Origin: Lota lota
Lineage: Eukaryota > Chordata > Actinopteri > Gadiformes > Lotidae
Length of the DNA stretch: 64,000 bases
Direction of reading: 5' to 3'
NCBI GenBank assembly: GCA_026745465.1
Contig: JACYXH010000704.1
Coordinates: forward strand, 1-64,000
The notes under the pieces were generated by a model, which had not been told where the DNA came from, searched no databases, and saw only the letters and a list, made by a program, of their open reading frames with translations. The translations under genes and the position numbers were made by a program. This document shows, in pieces, positions 49,092 through 63,602 of the stretch; positions within the stretch are counted from its first letter, which is position 1; every line of letters begins with the position of its first letter.

Positions 49092-50025
49092 AGGCTGCCA
49101 TTGGGGATCAAACCCAGAACCTTTCGGCTGGAAGTCAAACAACCTAGCCAATATCTTATCCCGCCAGCGGATTTCTATCTTTATTTCCTTCAGGGGATTG
49201 TGTCCTTGTGCTGCTTGGAGCTGGTCTTACTCTTGTATAGAATAATGCCTGAGTGTGCTTGAGTGTTAAAGAATAACCTCAGGATTTTTCCACTTGGACC
49301 CTATTTTGCCATCATCTTGGGTCAAAGGGACCAATGCCTACATTTTTCTACAATTATTTTAAATTGGTAGTATTGAGGGAGAACACTGCAGCCGTAATCC
49401 GCAAAACTGGCTGCAATCTAATCCTTGGGGCAATTGCGCCCTGTCAATGTACCTCCTCTACAAATGTGACAACATTATGGAAAGGATCCTGGGTTTTTGC
49501 ATCACAATCTCAACTCGTTCTGTAGTCCAACACAACAAACTCTTGCCTGCACTCCTCTCTCCAACTCTCAGGTATCCATCGTTCTCTTCCAGCAGCAACT
49601 AATTTCTCACAAGACTTAGTAGATATGATAACAAACAGGCTGGATCAAGCAAAAGGTAAAGATTTTTTTCTTCTCTGTAAGGATACTTTCCATAATGTTG
49701 TCAGACACTAATTACAATCTGAGTCAGTGGTAGAAACAAGCACTTTCAGAGGACGTACATAGACGGGGCGCTATTGCCCCAGTGGATTACATTGCAGCCT
49801 GTTTCACAGATTACAGCTGCAGCAATCTTCAAAAATTGTTGTTCGCATTAGTCCCTTAGACCCAAAATGATGTGAAAATAGAAAAGTTATCCTTTAATTG
49901 GCCCTTTTCATGTATAGTCTTGGATCTAAACTCTAGCTAGTGTTTAGAACCAAGATGGCTGCCAATTGAATTAAGGCACATTTAAACCCTAACCTCGACT
50001 AGAGGTTTATGCCACTGTATTCATG
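49092..50025 (+). other. Intergenic, SINE-head-like fragments
   Basis: 49092-49170, read on the minus strand, contains GGTTCTGGGTTTGATCCCCA, a tRNA-like B-box. A similar motif recurs at 50655-50685 and 48705-48730. No gene seen. Confidence 0.4.
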
Positions 50026-50123
50026 AATATATATATACTGCTCAAAAAAATAAAGGGAACACTTAAACAACACAATGTAACTCCAAGTGTTCCCTTTATT
50101 TTTTTGAGCAGTATATATATATT
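50026..50123. mobile_element. Hairpin MITE: perfect 39-bp inverted repeat with 20-nt loop
   Basis: The arms 50026-50064 and 50085-50123 are exact reverse complements (core ACTGCTCAAAAAAATAAAGG then GAACACTT). TA-rich termini suggest insertion at TA. A related short piece (TATATACTGCTCATTTTATT) lies at 59096-59117. Confidence 0.9.
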
Positions 50124-50916
50124 TGTTTTATTATTATTTTTCACATTACAGAGCAGGAAATTGTAAAGTCATAGTTTAAGACTGTTGTGATTGGCTGAAA
50201 TACCTTCTGGACTTAGTCCTGGATCCGAAGACTCAGAATGTGGCTACATAAATTACAGAATTGTAGAATCGTTTTTTTTTATGTGTGAACCACCGGTCTG
50301 TCTTGAGAGACTATTTACTTTCACGCAGCCATCTCGAGCAGCAAGAGACTCATAAAACAAGCCTCTCTGTTTCTGTAAAAAACACATCAACAATTCTCTA
50401 AAAAAACGAAGCTTTAAAGGAAAAACATTACTGGCTGGTTTAAGGAATAGATGTAGGGAGTTGGGTGTCTTGTGTGTGGGGGAGGGGTCAATATTAGTCT
50501 GCCTTTCCCTCAATTTTTCAAACTGAAGGATCAGAAATGTGTTTGCCATTTGAGGGAATGCTATCAGTCAGCATGGAGTTTATTGATCCTTAGAGTAAAT
50601 TAGCAGTTTTATCCAATGTGACTAAACAGGTAAGGGTTAGGCCTGTAGTGTGTGGACATTGGGGATCTAACCCAGAACCTCCTGGGCTGGGAGTTGTACA
50701 AAGACAAAATATATAATATGCAGCTAATTTTCGTTTCCATTATTTAGATGTATCTGTTAGTTTACCTGCCCTCCAAATGTGCAATCAAGAGGCAGGCCCT
50801 GCAGGTCTATGAGCAGGGATTCTACGTCCCGTAGACACCTGTACTATACCTCAGAGCCCCATCTATTAGAGAGCAGTAATGTGATCACAGATTTGAGTGT
50901 GTGTTGAATGTGTGCA

Positions 50917-50918
<2 letters not shown>

Positions 50919-51000
<82 letters not shown>
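50919..51000 (+). repeat. (TG)n microsatellite
   Basis: About 41 TG units followed by GGGTGTGT variants. Confidence 0.96.
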
Positions 51001-51009
<9 letters not shown>

Positions 51010-51402
51010 GTGGGTGTGTGGGTGTCTAACCCTGGAGCTGGGAGCTGGCTGTATCCTTTGGTCGTTACGTGCTGTTGCCACGGAAATCAACAACAACAGC
51101 ACATCCATCAGATTAATAAGTGCATGCGCGCGTGCGTGTGGGTGTGTGTGCTAACATGGATAATATGTTCATGGGATAGTATAAAATACTAAACATTACT
51201 TTATTACTTTGTGTTTATCTTTGTCTCAGCAAATCGTGAGATGTGATTTTCTGATGTTAGATACCTTCATTCAGATTGAACTGCAATTTTTCTCCACTGT
51301 TATTCAATTACTAACCCTAAACCTCTCTGTCTCTCTGTTTCTTTTATCCCATGTCCCACACTGTCTCAATGACACACCTCTATGACCTGGTTTTCTATGA
51401 CC

Positions 51403-51568
<166 letters not shown>

Positions 51569-51696
51569 GAATTAATGTGGCCACAGTCCTCGCCGTTCTC
51601 ATGTTTGCGCGTCCCCGCTAGTGCTCTGTTGGCGGGGTCTTGCAGTACCTCCCTTTCTCTGCTCGCCCCTGGGCGCGTGTCCGCTATGCTGTGTGT

Positions 51697-51778
51697 CCGC
51701 CAGGGGGCAGCTTTGTCTAGGTCTGAGGCTGCGCCATCACAACTGCATTACAGCGAGAAAAATACCACCAGATGGCAG
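51697..51778 (+). promoter_or_regulatory. Two CTCF-like motifs in tandem
   Basis: CCGCCAGGGGGCAG (51697-51710) and CCACCAGATGGCAG (51765-51778) both fit the vertebrate CTCF core, in the same orientation and 68 bp apart. They lie in a locally GC/CpG-rich block 125-210 bp before a possible first coding exon. Confidence 0.6.
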
Positions 51779-51903
51779 TTTAGGATTGCTGCTCTTCTCC
51801 AAGGCGCGGTTCCGCTCGCACGGCCAATTTTCAATATTAAAATACGCACAATATTAAAACAAATATCGAGTTATAATTTCGGAAGTTGATAATTGAGCCA
51901 GCG

Positions 51904-51916
51904 ATGGTCGTTAAAG
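51904..51916 (+). CDS. Possible first coding exon (MVVK) of a gene continuing beyond the window
   Basis: GCG ATG GTC GTT AAA G is followed by a perfect donor (G|GTGAGT). It sits downstream of a CpG-enriched, repeat-free block (51590-51900) with CTCF-like motifs. No downstream exon can be identified up to 64000, so if real it has a first intron of more than 12 kb. Only four residues are visible, so the gene cannot be named. Confidence 0.35.
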
Positions 51917-51919
51917 GTG

Positions 51920-54910
51920 AGTGTTTTGTGTTTTGGTCATGTTTTGTGCAGAGGGAAGGGAGACGGAGCACAGATTAAAGATGGTGGACACAAGACGGGG
52001 AAGGCTGGTTAGTTGGGGGATGGGCACAGCAGCTAACGGAGGTGAATGTGCTTTCGCTCTTCCTTCGCTCCATTATAGCTCAACCATTAGCTCGCAAGCT
52101 AGCTCAAATCTTTCGGCAATACAACTTGCTGGGTGGCAAGTGATTGCCCCAACGACGCCCGCTTTGACACCATTTCATCATCTGGCTCTGGAGTTTCGCT
52201 TGTCAACAAATAATAAGGAGCCATGCGCTGTGACGTGGTGTCGTGTGCTTTTCAAGGCACTGAATTAAAAGCATCACCCTCATCTTTCGTTTTCAATTTG
52301 CAAACGCATATGTGGTTGTGCTGTCTTTTCATCTTGCCAGTGTCTTGGTTGCATTTAATGTCAATGCTACTTGTCACGTTGTTTGCAGAGAGTTTTGTTC
52401 TTGCCAATACTGTTTTGCTCTTAACGAAACCTCCTAGGTTAGGGATGTGTGATCTGATTTGTTTTTCCTTCTCTTGGTTGCTACACTGTAAGGAAGTAAA
52501 TAATAACCCCGAGATTCTCTTTTCCCAAGTTCGCAGACAAGTAATGCCTCTTCCCCTCCCGCCGTCTGCTTGCTGTATATCGTACAAAGTAAAATATGTC
52601 AGTCTAATGAACTTATTCATGCGTTCAATTGTTATGGCACATATTTCCACCTTCCCGCCCACTTCTGTGCGGGAACTAGGCAATGTTGAGCGGGGAAACG
52701 TGAGTCACAGTTGAGGGGGATGGGCTCCTGAAGCCGGTTTGCTGTTTGAATAGGCTTGCAGACAAGCCCTTAGATACTAGACTTAAAGGCTATGGTGTTG
52801 GGGATGTTTGACTGTGGGTCAGAGTTCCCTCTGGCACTCTGTACGATTCCCTGGCTGTTGCATAACTGCTTTGTTTACAATCAGAGCCATGTGATCATCT
52901 GCAGACTGTACTTTTTCTGCCCAACGCTTCTGTTTATTTTTAACCTTTCGATTATCACCTAAATGTCTTTCACGACATATGGGACTCAACAGCCGAAATT
53001 CGTTTTCAGTTGAACCTTTACATATGGGGCTTGTTTAGTTGTTGGTGAGAAAACAAACGCATGTATTCACTTAATTTCCTTGTCCAGTGACCTGGGCTCA
53101 AGCTTGTTGCTTTGTGCTGAAATGCAATTTTTCGATACAAGAAACCCAGAACTTTGGAATTGATTGATTTCCATGCTGTGCGAATGGTTTTACAACGGTC
53201 TATTACCTTTTTTTATTTATTATTTGTTTATTGATCAGGCGGTTTTGTTTATAAACAGTTCTGGGCCTTGTGTACAGTCCCTCAAGCTCAAAACCTGTAA
53301 CGAAAATATGACGGTAGCTTATGTTTCTGCACTTGGATTGTCCTCATCCAACCAGTTTTATACAATCCAGTATAACTCCAGTTTCACCACAGAATTCCTC
53401 CACTGTTAATCAGTGGGCCATATAAGACCATTGGGGACCAGTAGGCTACTTAAAACATAGCTGGCAACGGTTCCTGTACAGACCAGTTACAGAGATCACC
53501 TAGCCCTGAGCAGAAATGAAACTTAACATGAAAAGACTTATGTCTGACCCACTTCCTTCTATAAACTCATACTGCACCAGACTATGAAAGTGCCTTCGAC
53601 ATGAGCCAGGGGCTGTTATTTCAGCGACCCTGCCTGAAGATGATGGCAATCGCAAGAAAAATATTTATCTTCTAATGTACAGTTTTGTGGCTGCCCCTTT
53701 GACACTCAAGAGTAGAACGGAAAACAAGTCAGTTTGGCTAGTTATTCAATCGTCCTCCAATATATGCCAGCCGTACATGCTTGTATATTATATTATAGAG
53801 CTAAAAACATACTGAATGTGAGTGAATGTGACTCATGATAATTATGACATTGTCGACACAACACACCGACACCACACCCAAATGGTCTCAGTGACAAACA
53901 AGGAACACATTATGACTAAATGTAGTTGCATTGTCTTTGTATTTGAGTAATCATTTGCTAAGAAAATTGCCTTTCACAAAACCCAACAGTTTTCCAATTG
54001 ATAGATGGCAATAAGATACTTTTTTTAAAGCCACAAATGATTGGTACTGGTATTGCTCTTGTATTGCTGCTGTATTCTGTTGTATTTGTAATCTAGGAGC
54101 CTTGACTTAAGCTGTAGTGGTAGACATGCTTTGCTAAATCCTATCAGATCTATCATAGTGATATGCTATTGTTCCTGACTGCAGCTGTGCCTAGAATAGG
54201 TGAAAATTACTTACATTTTCCAATGTGCCAATGCTGTCCAATCAACTTCAGCTGTTGATGGCCAATTTAGTTAGCCTGTTGTTTTTTAAGCTTAATAACA
54301 TGAACACAAATATATATTACCTACCAACCTAGCACTGGGCCCTCTCTTTGTGTTAATTGGCTACAACGGTTGATCTACGAAACAATTGAGGTAGTAGAAT
54401 CTATATTGTGCTGTGATGTGATGTGGGAAGGATGTGGGAATTTGAGATTACTTAAGAACCACCTAGGTTTGACTTCGTGACCTTTATAGATAACACATGT
54501 AAACTAGGACTGCAAGCAGTCACACAAGGTATTTTAGCTCCTAGTTGACTCTACCAGATGTCAAAATGGTTCCATTTCACAATGACACAGAAGACAAACT
54601 TGGTGTAGGATGTTTCACTTTTATTATAATTTGCAAGTCTTGAAAGGCATTGCATTTCTACAGTTATGCATTATGCTCTACAAAACGATCACCAGAATGT
54701 ACATCGTTTGAAAAATGTCCCAGTTAAATTAGTCTGTTAACAAAAATCACAGAGAACAATTAGGAAACTTAGGAAAATTAGGATTGCCTGGTAATTCCAT
54801 TTTAAAGCCTTTACCATTGAGTATTTAGGACAGTGAAATAGCCCAGATAGTTAAATCAGGCCTGCACAGGAACGACTTAAACGTAGGAAAATTACCTGTC
54901 AGCTAATGCG
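51920..54910 (+). other. Non-coding, nothing recognised
   Basis: About 3 kb of A/T-rich sequence without simple repeats, exons or recognised elements. It may be the first intron of the putative gene starting at 51904. Confidence 0.5.
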
Positions 54911-54916
54911 TTAATG

Positions 54917-55239
54917 CAGTGGTTCCCAAACGTTTTTTGGCTCGTGACCCCATTTTTGGGTTGTAAATTCATGCAACCCAAACGTACACTTTTATTCATC
55001 TACTTCTACGCACACCATTAACCCTACCAATTCTGCCCCGGACATCAATGTCCCACTGAATAGTAGTGGCTTGCTCCAAGATAAGTGTTGGTTTATGAAA
55101 TACCTTTTTTTGACACCTTTTTACAATTATTTCTGTTACTACAAAAATGCACCATCAAATAACTAATATCTCCCTCTCTGCGAGACTCCATTTACACACC
55201 ACCAAACTGGACTCCGGACCCACAAGTTGGGAAACACTG
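54917..55239. mobile_element. hAT-like MITE (CAGTGGTTCCC ends)
   Basis: The ends CAGTGGTTCCCAAAC and GTTGGGAAACACTG are inverted repeats of the hAT superfamily type. Flanks CGTTAATG and CACTAATG agree at 6 of 8 positions. It encodes no protein. Confidence 0.75.
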
Positions 55240-55415
55240 CACTAATGTGTCCAATGTCACTGGAACTGGAAGCTTTTCCCTCTTGAATAGCTTCTCCAGC
55301 AGCCTCCAACAGGAGTTGAAGAATCAGTGTTATGACAGGAGCTCTTGCACAACAGTACTGGCTGCTAACAGTCGTCTATAACTGTTAGCTCAACTGTCAG
55401 CTGTGCCACATTTAA

Positions 55416-55536
<121 letters not shown>

Positions 55537-55539
55537 GCA

Positions 55540-58268
55540 ATGTTATCCAAACTATTACATGGCTCTGTGGTTGCTAAGCTTCAAGGGGCTTCACTAACCT
55601 GCAGCAGATACACCAGAAGTCTGGTTAGAGGATGCACTGCAGCCAGACCCGCCGGTTTTAACTAGTTTTCTCACCTAGCCAACCAAGAGGTGAGATGGTG
55701 TAAGATGAGGATGTCTCCCCTGGTGTATGCGGATCCATTTCTGACTTGGAGGGGCATGACCCTAATGTGTATTCGGTGTCCCTCTGGCCTGCACAGTAAT
55801 GTTAATATATAAATACGATGTTTTGTTTAAAAGTAATCCTCTACGAAGTCACTGGGCCTGGGTAGTATGAATAATTTATTATCAGGATCATCATAGTCAA
55901 TTTGACCTGAGCACAGCCATCTTCCACAAGTTTGGCCATTTTAGACATTCCAGCAAATAATATCGCAAAGCTTCTCATCATTAATTTAGATTACAAAGCC
56001 GTGTTTTAATATTTACAAGCTCATCCTGATCTGGCAGTTATTCGACCAGCCAATGTCGCTTTTTTCGCATTCTCAATGCCGGAGATCTTGAGGTCTTGTT
56101 CATCTGCGACATTTAAAACTAACAGCTAATGCAGCGTTGCATCAGCTGTTAGTTTTTTGTTCAATTCATTTGTCTATTCATTACTTTAAGCACATTGTTT
56201 ACACATTGCATTCTCCTGGACACCCACTAATCACAGGAGTCCAAAAACAAATGTAGACTTTCTACATCCACAAGCTGCAAGAGGCAAGAAAAATGCTCTT
56301 TTCTTTTTTCAATGGAAGTAATCAAGGTCAGTTGTAAATATGAAAATTCATAGACCACCAAAACATTGGATTTTCTTACAAAGAGGTCATTATAGTCTTT
56401 GATATCCCTGCAGACAAGGTCCGAAATGAACACTGGCCAAGCGCCATGTGCGGGTAGAATTTCAGTTTGGTGAGTAAATCTCGGAAGGCTGTCAGACAAA
56501 GTGGCGGGTAAATGTATGTACCACAATAGACATGTTATTATATTCCGGCCTGCTTTTTTTCTGGTTAAACTAAATGTAATGTATAGAAATCTGCTCCATA
56601 TTTTCTCTGCTTCCATTGGTTCTAAACATACCAACATCGGAGAGTTTACAAAAACCTTTCCAATAACGAGATATCTATAAAGGTTTTGAGTTTCCTGGAT
56701 TAAGATGAGATTTTATTTATTTGATTGGATTAGTTAACCTTGTACCTCAAGCTTTGCAAGATCAAAGAGACTGCAAATAACGTGTTGTTCCTACATTAAC
56801 AGGAAAGGTATGCGTATGCAGCGTCATACAGTTTTGGATTGGATGCCATCATACTGATATTCCTCCCATATGTCCTTTAATACTCAAATACATTTTAAAT
56901 GAGAGAATACTATTGTGGGACAGAGAGGGCAAATTTTAATATTAGGTAAATAAGTAGTCTTACATTTACCATGGTTGAAATAGCCTGTACAAGACTGTAA
57001 ATTAGTCCTTCAGAAATAATAACCATTAACCAACACTTTAGTGTGAAAACAAAATACTTATCGAAACATAAACAATTATAAAAATCAAACATTTAAAGAC
57101 TCAGTTAAATGTTAAAAGAAATATCAGTTCTGTCAAGAATTTATTGTCGTCTCACCTTTCCACCAAATAAAATAAGTCAAATTATTACCTAAAGAGACTG
57201 GTCTCTAGGTTTGTATTCAACATAATAACATATTATCTCAATGAAATGTACTGAGACTAATGTATATGTGACACAAAAATGCTATTTATTATTTTGGCTG
57301 GTAAAAGATATGCTTGTCCCATGGACTTCTTTCATCTAGTCCCCTTGGCAGGTGAGCCAAAAAGTTAATTTCGGACACTGCCTGCAGATGAGTAAGATTC
57401 ATTTATAAATTCATGTTATCCACTAAGTTATTATCCATTCATTCATTCAAAGCATATGAAGGGCTGTGGAGCTCAAATGTATGCTCAAGGAATTAAATGC
57501 ATTCTTTGAGTTCCTTGCCAACTCTCAGTTGCATGTTTGCATGATAAATTGATCAAAGATAAATGCAACCATATTCCATATTTCCATTGTATGCTCATAA
57601 AATCTCATTTTATATCTATAATCAAAAACTATAAACATGGTTGTGGTAGACACACATTTGAGTCTACTAACAAAGCCCAGGATAGGAGAAATGCCCAAAG
57701 GCGTGAAATATAATCCGATGCAAGTCTAGCAACTGGCATGTTTCTACTATCTGAACAAACATAATAATGTTGAGTCTTGAGCTGTGTGTGAGCATCTCTA
57801 AAATGCTTGTGTCTTGGAAGAAGGCGTCTCTGTTGCCGGTGACAGCAGTAGATCCTGTATGGCTACTTAGGTGCAGTCAAAGCAAAGCTTTGTGGACTAA
57901 AACATCTCATTAAAGCCCCGCCTGCAGAACAGCTGCCGTGGCGCTGCTCGACTCAAACACAGGCCCGGCGAGACCGGCAGCTTGTGTTAGGAGCTAGCAC
58001 CGGTGGATCACTGAGGAGAGATTATTGCTTTCTGTCCTGTTCTTTGTCCTTCCTTCCTTACATTATTTTCTTTTTTCCATCTTTCTTTCAGTATATCCCT
58101 CTTTATTTCCATCTCCCTCCTTTGTTTTCTTTTCCTTTTGTGCATTAGGTAACTATATCTAAACACGTTTCCAACTATAATAACTGGGATTCTAATAACA
58201 GAGACTGCTCCTTCTAGAATAAACCAAGACAAATGTAGCAAAAAAGCACCAAGCACACTGATTGGATC
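55540..58268 (+). other. Non-coding, no gene or clear element seen
   Basis: A/T-rich sequence. A slightly GC-rich patch at 57910-58010 has no open frame of note. Confidence 0.5.
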
Positions 58269-58276
58269 CTCTAAAA

Positions 58277-58588
58277 CAGTGGTTCTCAACTGGTCTAGCC
58301 AAGACCACATTTGTCATTAGTCATTAAGTCACGACCCAAAAATTAAACGTGTATTTATCGATATTGTAGTAATTAACAATGCCTTCATGTACTGTTAAAA
58401 ACATTAAGTGCACAGAAAGCTGCAACATTTAGGGCTGAACTCAATGAAATAATAAGCCATTGAAGCATGAATGAACATTGACAGAGAAGTTAATTCATGG
58501 TTTTCTTTCTAAAGATATGATCTGCAGCCCACTCAAAATGTTCTCCCGACCCACTTTTGGGTTGCGACCCACCAGTTGAGAATCACTG
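58277..58588. mobile_element. hAT-like MITE (CAGTGGTTCTC ends)
   Basis: The ends CAGTGGTTCTCAACTGG and CCAGTTGAGAATCACTG are inverted repeats. The 8-bp flanks CTCTAAAA (58269-58276) and CTCTAGAA (58589-58596) agree at 7 of 8 positions. Confidence 0.85.
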
Positions 58589-60623
58589 CTCTAGAACATT
58601 GAGGACTCTTTAACCATATCCACGCCTCTTTCAGGAGTACCATCTGTGGTCTACATTAGATGTAGTGGTCTACAAGCAGGGAAGATAATGCATCGATTTC
58701 CCAGGTTACAGCAGTTTATAAAGTTGGCCTCCAGTTGCAAAAAGCCACAAGATTGATAACCTGAATTACACTGCCTCTTGGAAGGTGTAACACACGCACA
58801 CACTGTTTCACTGCATTGACTTGAGAAGGGATTTCACCAAGTGCTAAGCCTACTTCAGGCCGAGAGATGCCGGATTGGCGAGAAACCAGATGGGCAGAAA
58901 AAGTCACAGGTTTCACTAAACCACCAGCTGTAAGCACCCTGGGGGGGGGGGGGGGGGGGCTGAGCTATTAGGGCTGTTTACACTGCCTAGCTAAGTATCG
59001 ATTCACTTTCCGTAGCGCACTGACTTGTGTTGCTATCTATAGTAAAAAGTTATTGATCTCTACAGCAGAGATGTCAGTGCAGGCCGGGAATATATATATA
59101 TACTGCTCATTTTATTTTAGTCAAATGTGGAAAAAGACATTGGTTTGTGATTTTTGTGCTATTGCGTTGTTTTAGACTAAATGTATTAGGAATTCTAGAA
59201 TTTGTTTGTAGTGCGGGACTAAACTGAAGTTTTGAGACCAGTCTTAAGTAGCTGACACAATTGTGTATCTTGGTCTAAACCATTACCAGCAGTCTTTAAT
59301 ATGCATTGTATCCAATGAATAGAAGAATACTAATAGCCCATTGCATGTGACGATTATAAAAGGGACATGACTTGCCAGAATATATAGTTCTTATATAATT
59401 GGGTAATATTGCACATGACGTAGGCATGGTGATGCATAATTAGGCTTATTTTGTTTCTGCTATAGTTACCAAATACAAATATGTTCACAATGCGGGTAGC
59501 AGTAGTAGTAGAAGTAGTTGTCGTAGTAGGGGATATGTATGTAGTATGATTGTATTCCTGCAGATGGTTTCTAAATGGTTTTTAGATCAGATGATAGATT
59601 ATTACATATGGTTTGTCCAGGTGTATAAACCCAGGAATCTCAACCACTGGCATGTCTTCGGGATAGTCCAGACTATACTGCAGTGCTTGAATATCTCTCT
59701 TCCCCTTCTTGCCAATGTGGTCTCACAACACAAGATCACACCACCTTTGGTCTTTCCCCAACACGTATATTAGAGCTCCATACAAGCCGCACACACGTCT
59801 GCCCCATCTGAGGAAAATAAAAGCTGTTATGATGTTTTATTCATGGATGGTAGCTAATTAATTCTATCACCAAACATTTCCATCATTTTTGTTTATCCCT
59901 AAATAGCCTACAATGTATTTGGTATACTTTATATAATGATAGCAGATATAGAGTAATAGAATAAACAGTTTTACCCCAACCTCATTGGATGAGTTTGGCA
60001 CTACAATCCCAGTTGAATCACATTCCTCTGTGTGTCAATTAGACAAGCCATTTAAATCTGAACTTTTTGAGAACATTCAGTAGCGGGTTAGGATTTGCTT
60101 ACGCTGTCTTTATTTAAAGACTATTTTAATGAGCTGGCTTCTCTAAATAGAGTCCTGGTCCTGGCTAGTGTCAGTTGCTTGGTTGGCTCTGGCTAGGCTT
60201 CTATGCTGGGCTTCTAGCTCTTAGGCTAGGACGCTAGTAGGCAAGGCCACTATGCATGGATGCTAGGCTGCTATGTTTGAATGCTATGTTTTAGACGCCA
60301 CTAGCTCGTCTGCTGTGCTGCTAGCTCATAGGCTAGGTCGCTAGCTTGTATGCTAGGCATTTAGCTCATATCTTAGGCCGTTTCAGCCTGGTTATATCTT
60401 CTTCTCTGCCTCCACATCAGGCAAATAATAACTGCAGCTAGCAGGTCTCAGTTGAAACCTTCAGTGTCGCCAGGTCATTAGAAACAAATAATGAAGAGGG
60501 TAATGGTCTCAGAGGTGTGTGTGTTACCTGTGTGTTTTTATTGCTCATATGAGACTACCTCTTTATCTGTGTGTGTATATGCTTGTGTGTGTCTCATGGT
60601 TTTATTTCTGTGTAACTGTCTCA

Positions 60624-60655
<32 letters not shown>

Positions 60656-60940
60656 CCCACCTCTGTGTCTACCTCTATCTCTGTTGTGCACAAATGATAG
60701 AGCGAGGGAGGGAATCTGGGCCAAGGTGAGAACGACAGAGAGGGGGAGAGAAGGAAAAGAACGAGAGACGGCGTAGATGGAGAATAAATTACCTTTTCCC
60801 CTCCTTTGTTTCTCTCTTGAGACCCTTTTCTCGCCCCCCCCCCCCCTCCCCATCACTCTCTCCAGACACCGGCTGTTGCTCTCACCTACCACCCCTCCTT
60901 CTCACCCTGTGCCACGACACACACACACCCAATCACCCTC
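58589..60940 (+). other. Non-coding; poly(G) run near 58940-58958
   Basis: About 19 consecutive G at 58940-58958. Degenerate TAGGCTGCTAGC-type short repeats run through 60180-60360. CT/GA-rich patches lie at 60620-60780. No gene seen. Confidence 0.5.
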
Positions 60941-60945
60941 TTGTG

Positions 60946-61124
<179 letters not shown>

Positions 61125-61129
61125 TGGGG

Positions 61130-63260
61130 ACAGATGGTAGTGTGTGATTGTTTGTGTGTCCTGTTTGATGAATGGTCGAAGTATTCCTGGCGGTATAATC
61201 CTAATTTGTTTAAAGTGGACCGCCACGGTTGACGGTCTGGGATTATCAGGTATACGTGTTCTCTGGCCTGTTGCATACAGTTTCAACATGTGCTACATTG
61301 GTTTTAAAACTGGTATAGGATTCAAAACTACTGCTTATGTGGTAAAAATGACAAAATGTATGTGAAAAGAGTAAAGTATCGGCCTTGAAACGAAGGCAGT
61401 GATTTTCATCTCACAACCATCTTGACACTCATCCTATTGGAACAGAAGCCCCCTGCGATTAGTTTGGGCAGCTGTGCCGGTGTAGTAATTCAGCTCTGCT
61501 GAGGTGTCCTTGGGCCAGGCATTTTAATTAGCTGATTCTTAAGAGCGTGATGGGCTTTCGTTCTGTCGCTCGTTCTTGTGTCATTGGTACAGGAAAGGAT
61601 GAGGGTTTTAAATGAAGGCATATCTGATTATAGCAGACCTTGTGAGCAGCTAAAATAGAAAAGGACTTCATTGTCCAGCCTCGTCCAGAAAGTTGCTTTA
61701 GCAAATAAGGTAGTTGCTAGCACTGTCACACCTGCAAAAGTAATTTTCGATTCGTTATTAAGCAGACTCCTTTATCTGCTAGCAGACTTGCAGTGAATTT
61801 TAGATGCATGCCTACAGGTAGACACCATAACCTCTCCTGTACCCATATTCAAGAAGTATTACAAAGATGACAAGTAGGTTGGTAAAATCTGAGTGGTGGC
61901 ACTGATGGCAACACAAGTCACCAGAGACCAAACTGATGTCTTAAATCAGCCTGCTTTGTCTGAGGAGAAGAAAAACCAGCATCAGATATCGATTGTATAT
62001 AATCAAAAACTGAGAAAAGCAACCAAATGAAAAGCCAAGAAGAAAAAGCATAACATTTTCATTTAAAAATATTTTTTAATAGAGAAACGCAATGAAACAT
62101 TTGCATTTACGAAGCTGCAACCAGCAGAAGTATTGTTTTCATTGATAAATAACCAACACAATCGATTTATTAAAATAGAAATCGATATAGACTGCTACAA
62201 TTAATTGATTAATCATTGTCTCCCCCCCCCCCCCCCCCCCCCCAGGCTCTGCGGTAAATGTTATCAGTCACCTTAGAAGAAGACCTAAAGGGAAGGTGGA
62301 TCAGCTAAACAGGTCCTGGTGCTTGTTACCACAGCTCACTGAGTTCCTTCAAATTAATTCCAGCACATTCTCTCACCAGCTGCATTAGTACCTCTGGATT
62401 ATTACTCGTACATAACAACATACCCGTGTTCTCACTCTTGTAATTTGTATCTGTCAAATTAGGAATGAGCATCCGTGGAAGTGTTTGTAGCAAAACAAAT
62501 TACTTTTCTAATATCATGCTGTTGGAAATTTTAATGTAGCTCCCGGTAGACGATTGTGTTGCATTTCTGTGTGCGTGTGTGCGCGCTCGGTGGTTGAGGA
62601 TGTGTGTTTTTTTTTTCTTGTATTCCCAAAATTAGTTTTGAATAGAGGAGATGGTCCAGAGGGACACAGCAGGCTAACTGGTCATTTATAGTGTGTAGAG
62701 CTTACTGTAGGGTTTGGCCATTACATGTTCCTACTCTAATCTTCACTCTCTGTTTTCTTTCACTGTTATCAATGTTATGTTTTACAGCCATGTACTGCTG
62801 TTGAGTTGTATTACTTGAGACACCTCTCTCTCTCCCTCTGTGATCAATTGATCTAGCGCAAATGGCTGCTATTCGTGAATAACAATTTTACACTTTTGTA
62901 ATCCGATTCAATATTCACTACAGCAACAGACATTTTTGTTTTAAGTAGTGTGCAAAAAAATTTGACCGTTGTTGGTAGTATCTCCCCATCTCCTCACTGG
63001 GTTCTGCAGATGTAAGCATTAGAGCACCAGGCTGTCTGTGGTAATCAGACGCCAAATTAGTGTAGCGAGCGCTGAGATATCCGACGCAGCAGCAGCAGCA
63101 GCAGCACAACCTCTGGACCACGGTGCTGGCTGAAGTCCAGTAGACAATCATTATCTCCCAATAAACAGAGAGAAATATTTAAAGTATTTCTTTGCAAATA
63201 AGGGTTGCAGAGGGTTATTGTCCCTGTTTGTTTGGTTCCAGTGCTGGTCCCGCCAGCTTT
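61130..63260 (+). other. Non-coding; poly(C) run at 62222-62243
   Basis: No gene seen. A poly(C) run of about 22 and a short (GCA)n at 63086-63105 are the only simple features. Confidence 0.5.
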
Positions 63261-63262
63261 TA

Positions 63263-63431
<169 letters not shown>

Positions 63432-63602
63432 CACACAGGGTACAATAGTTAACTGAAAAAAATAGGGAAGTGGCAGCCTTTTATTTTATGATGGTGACTG
63501 ACTGCATATGGAGCCGTGTAGCTGGCAGTCAAGATCAAGGGGACCTTGCACCCAAGTATAATCGACTCATACTCACAATGCTCTGATTTACCATCCTGGA
63601 TT

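Noticed and set aside
52223-52714. 163-codon ORF downstream of the putative MVVK exon
   Set aside because: Residue composition looks random, there is no acceptor matched to the donor at 51916, and an overlapping antisense ORF is equally open.
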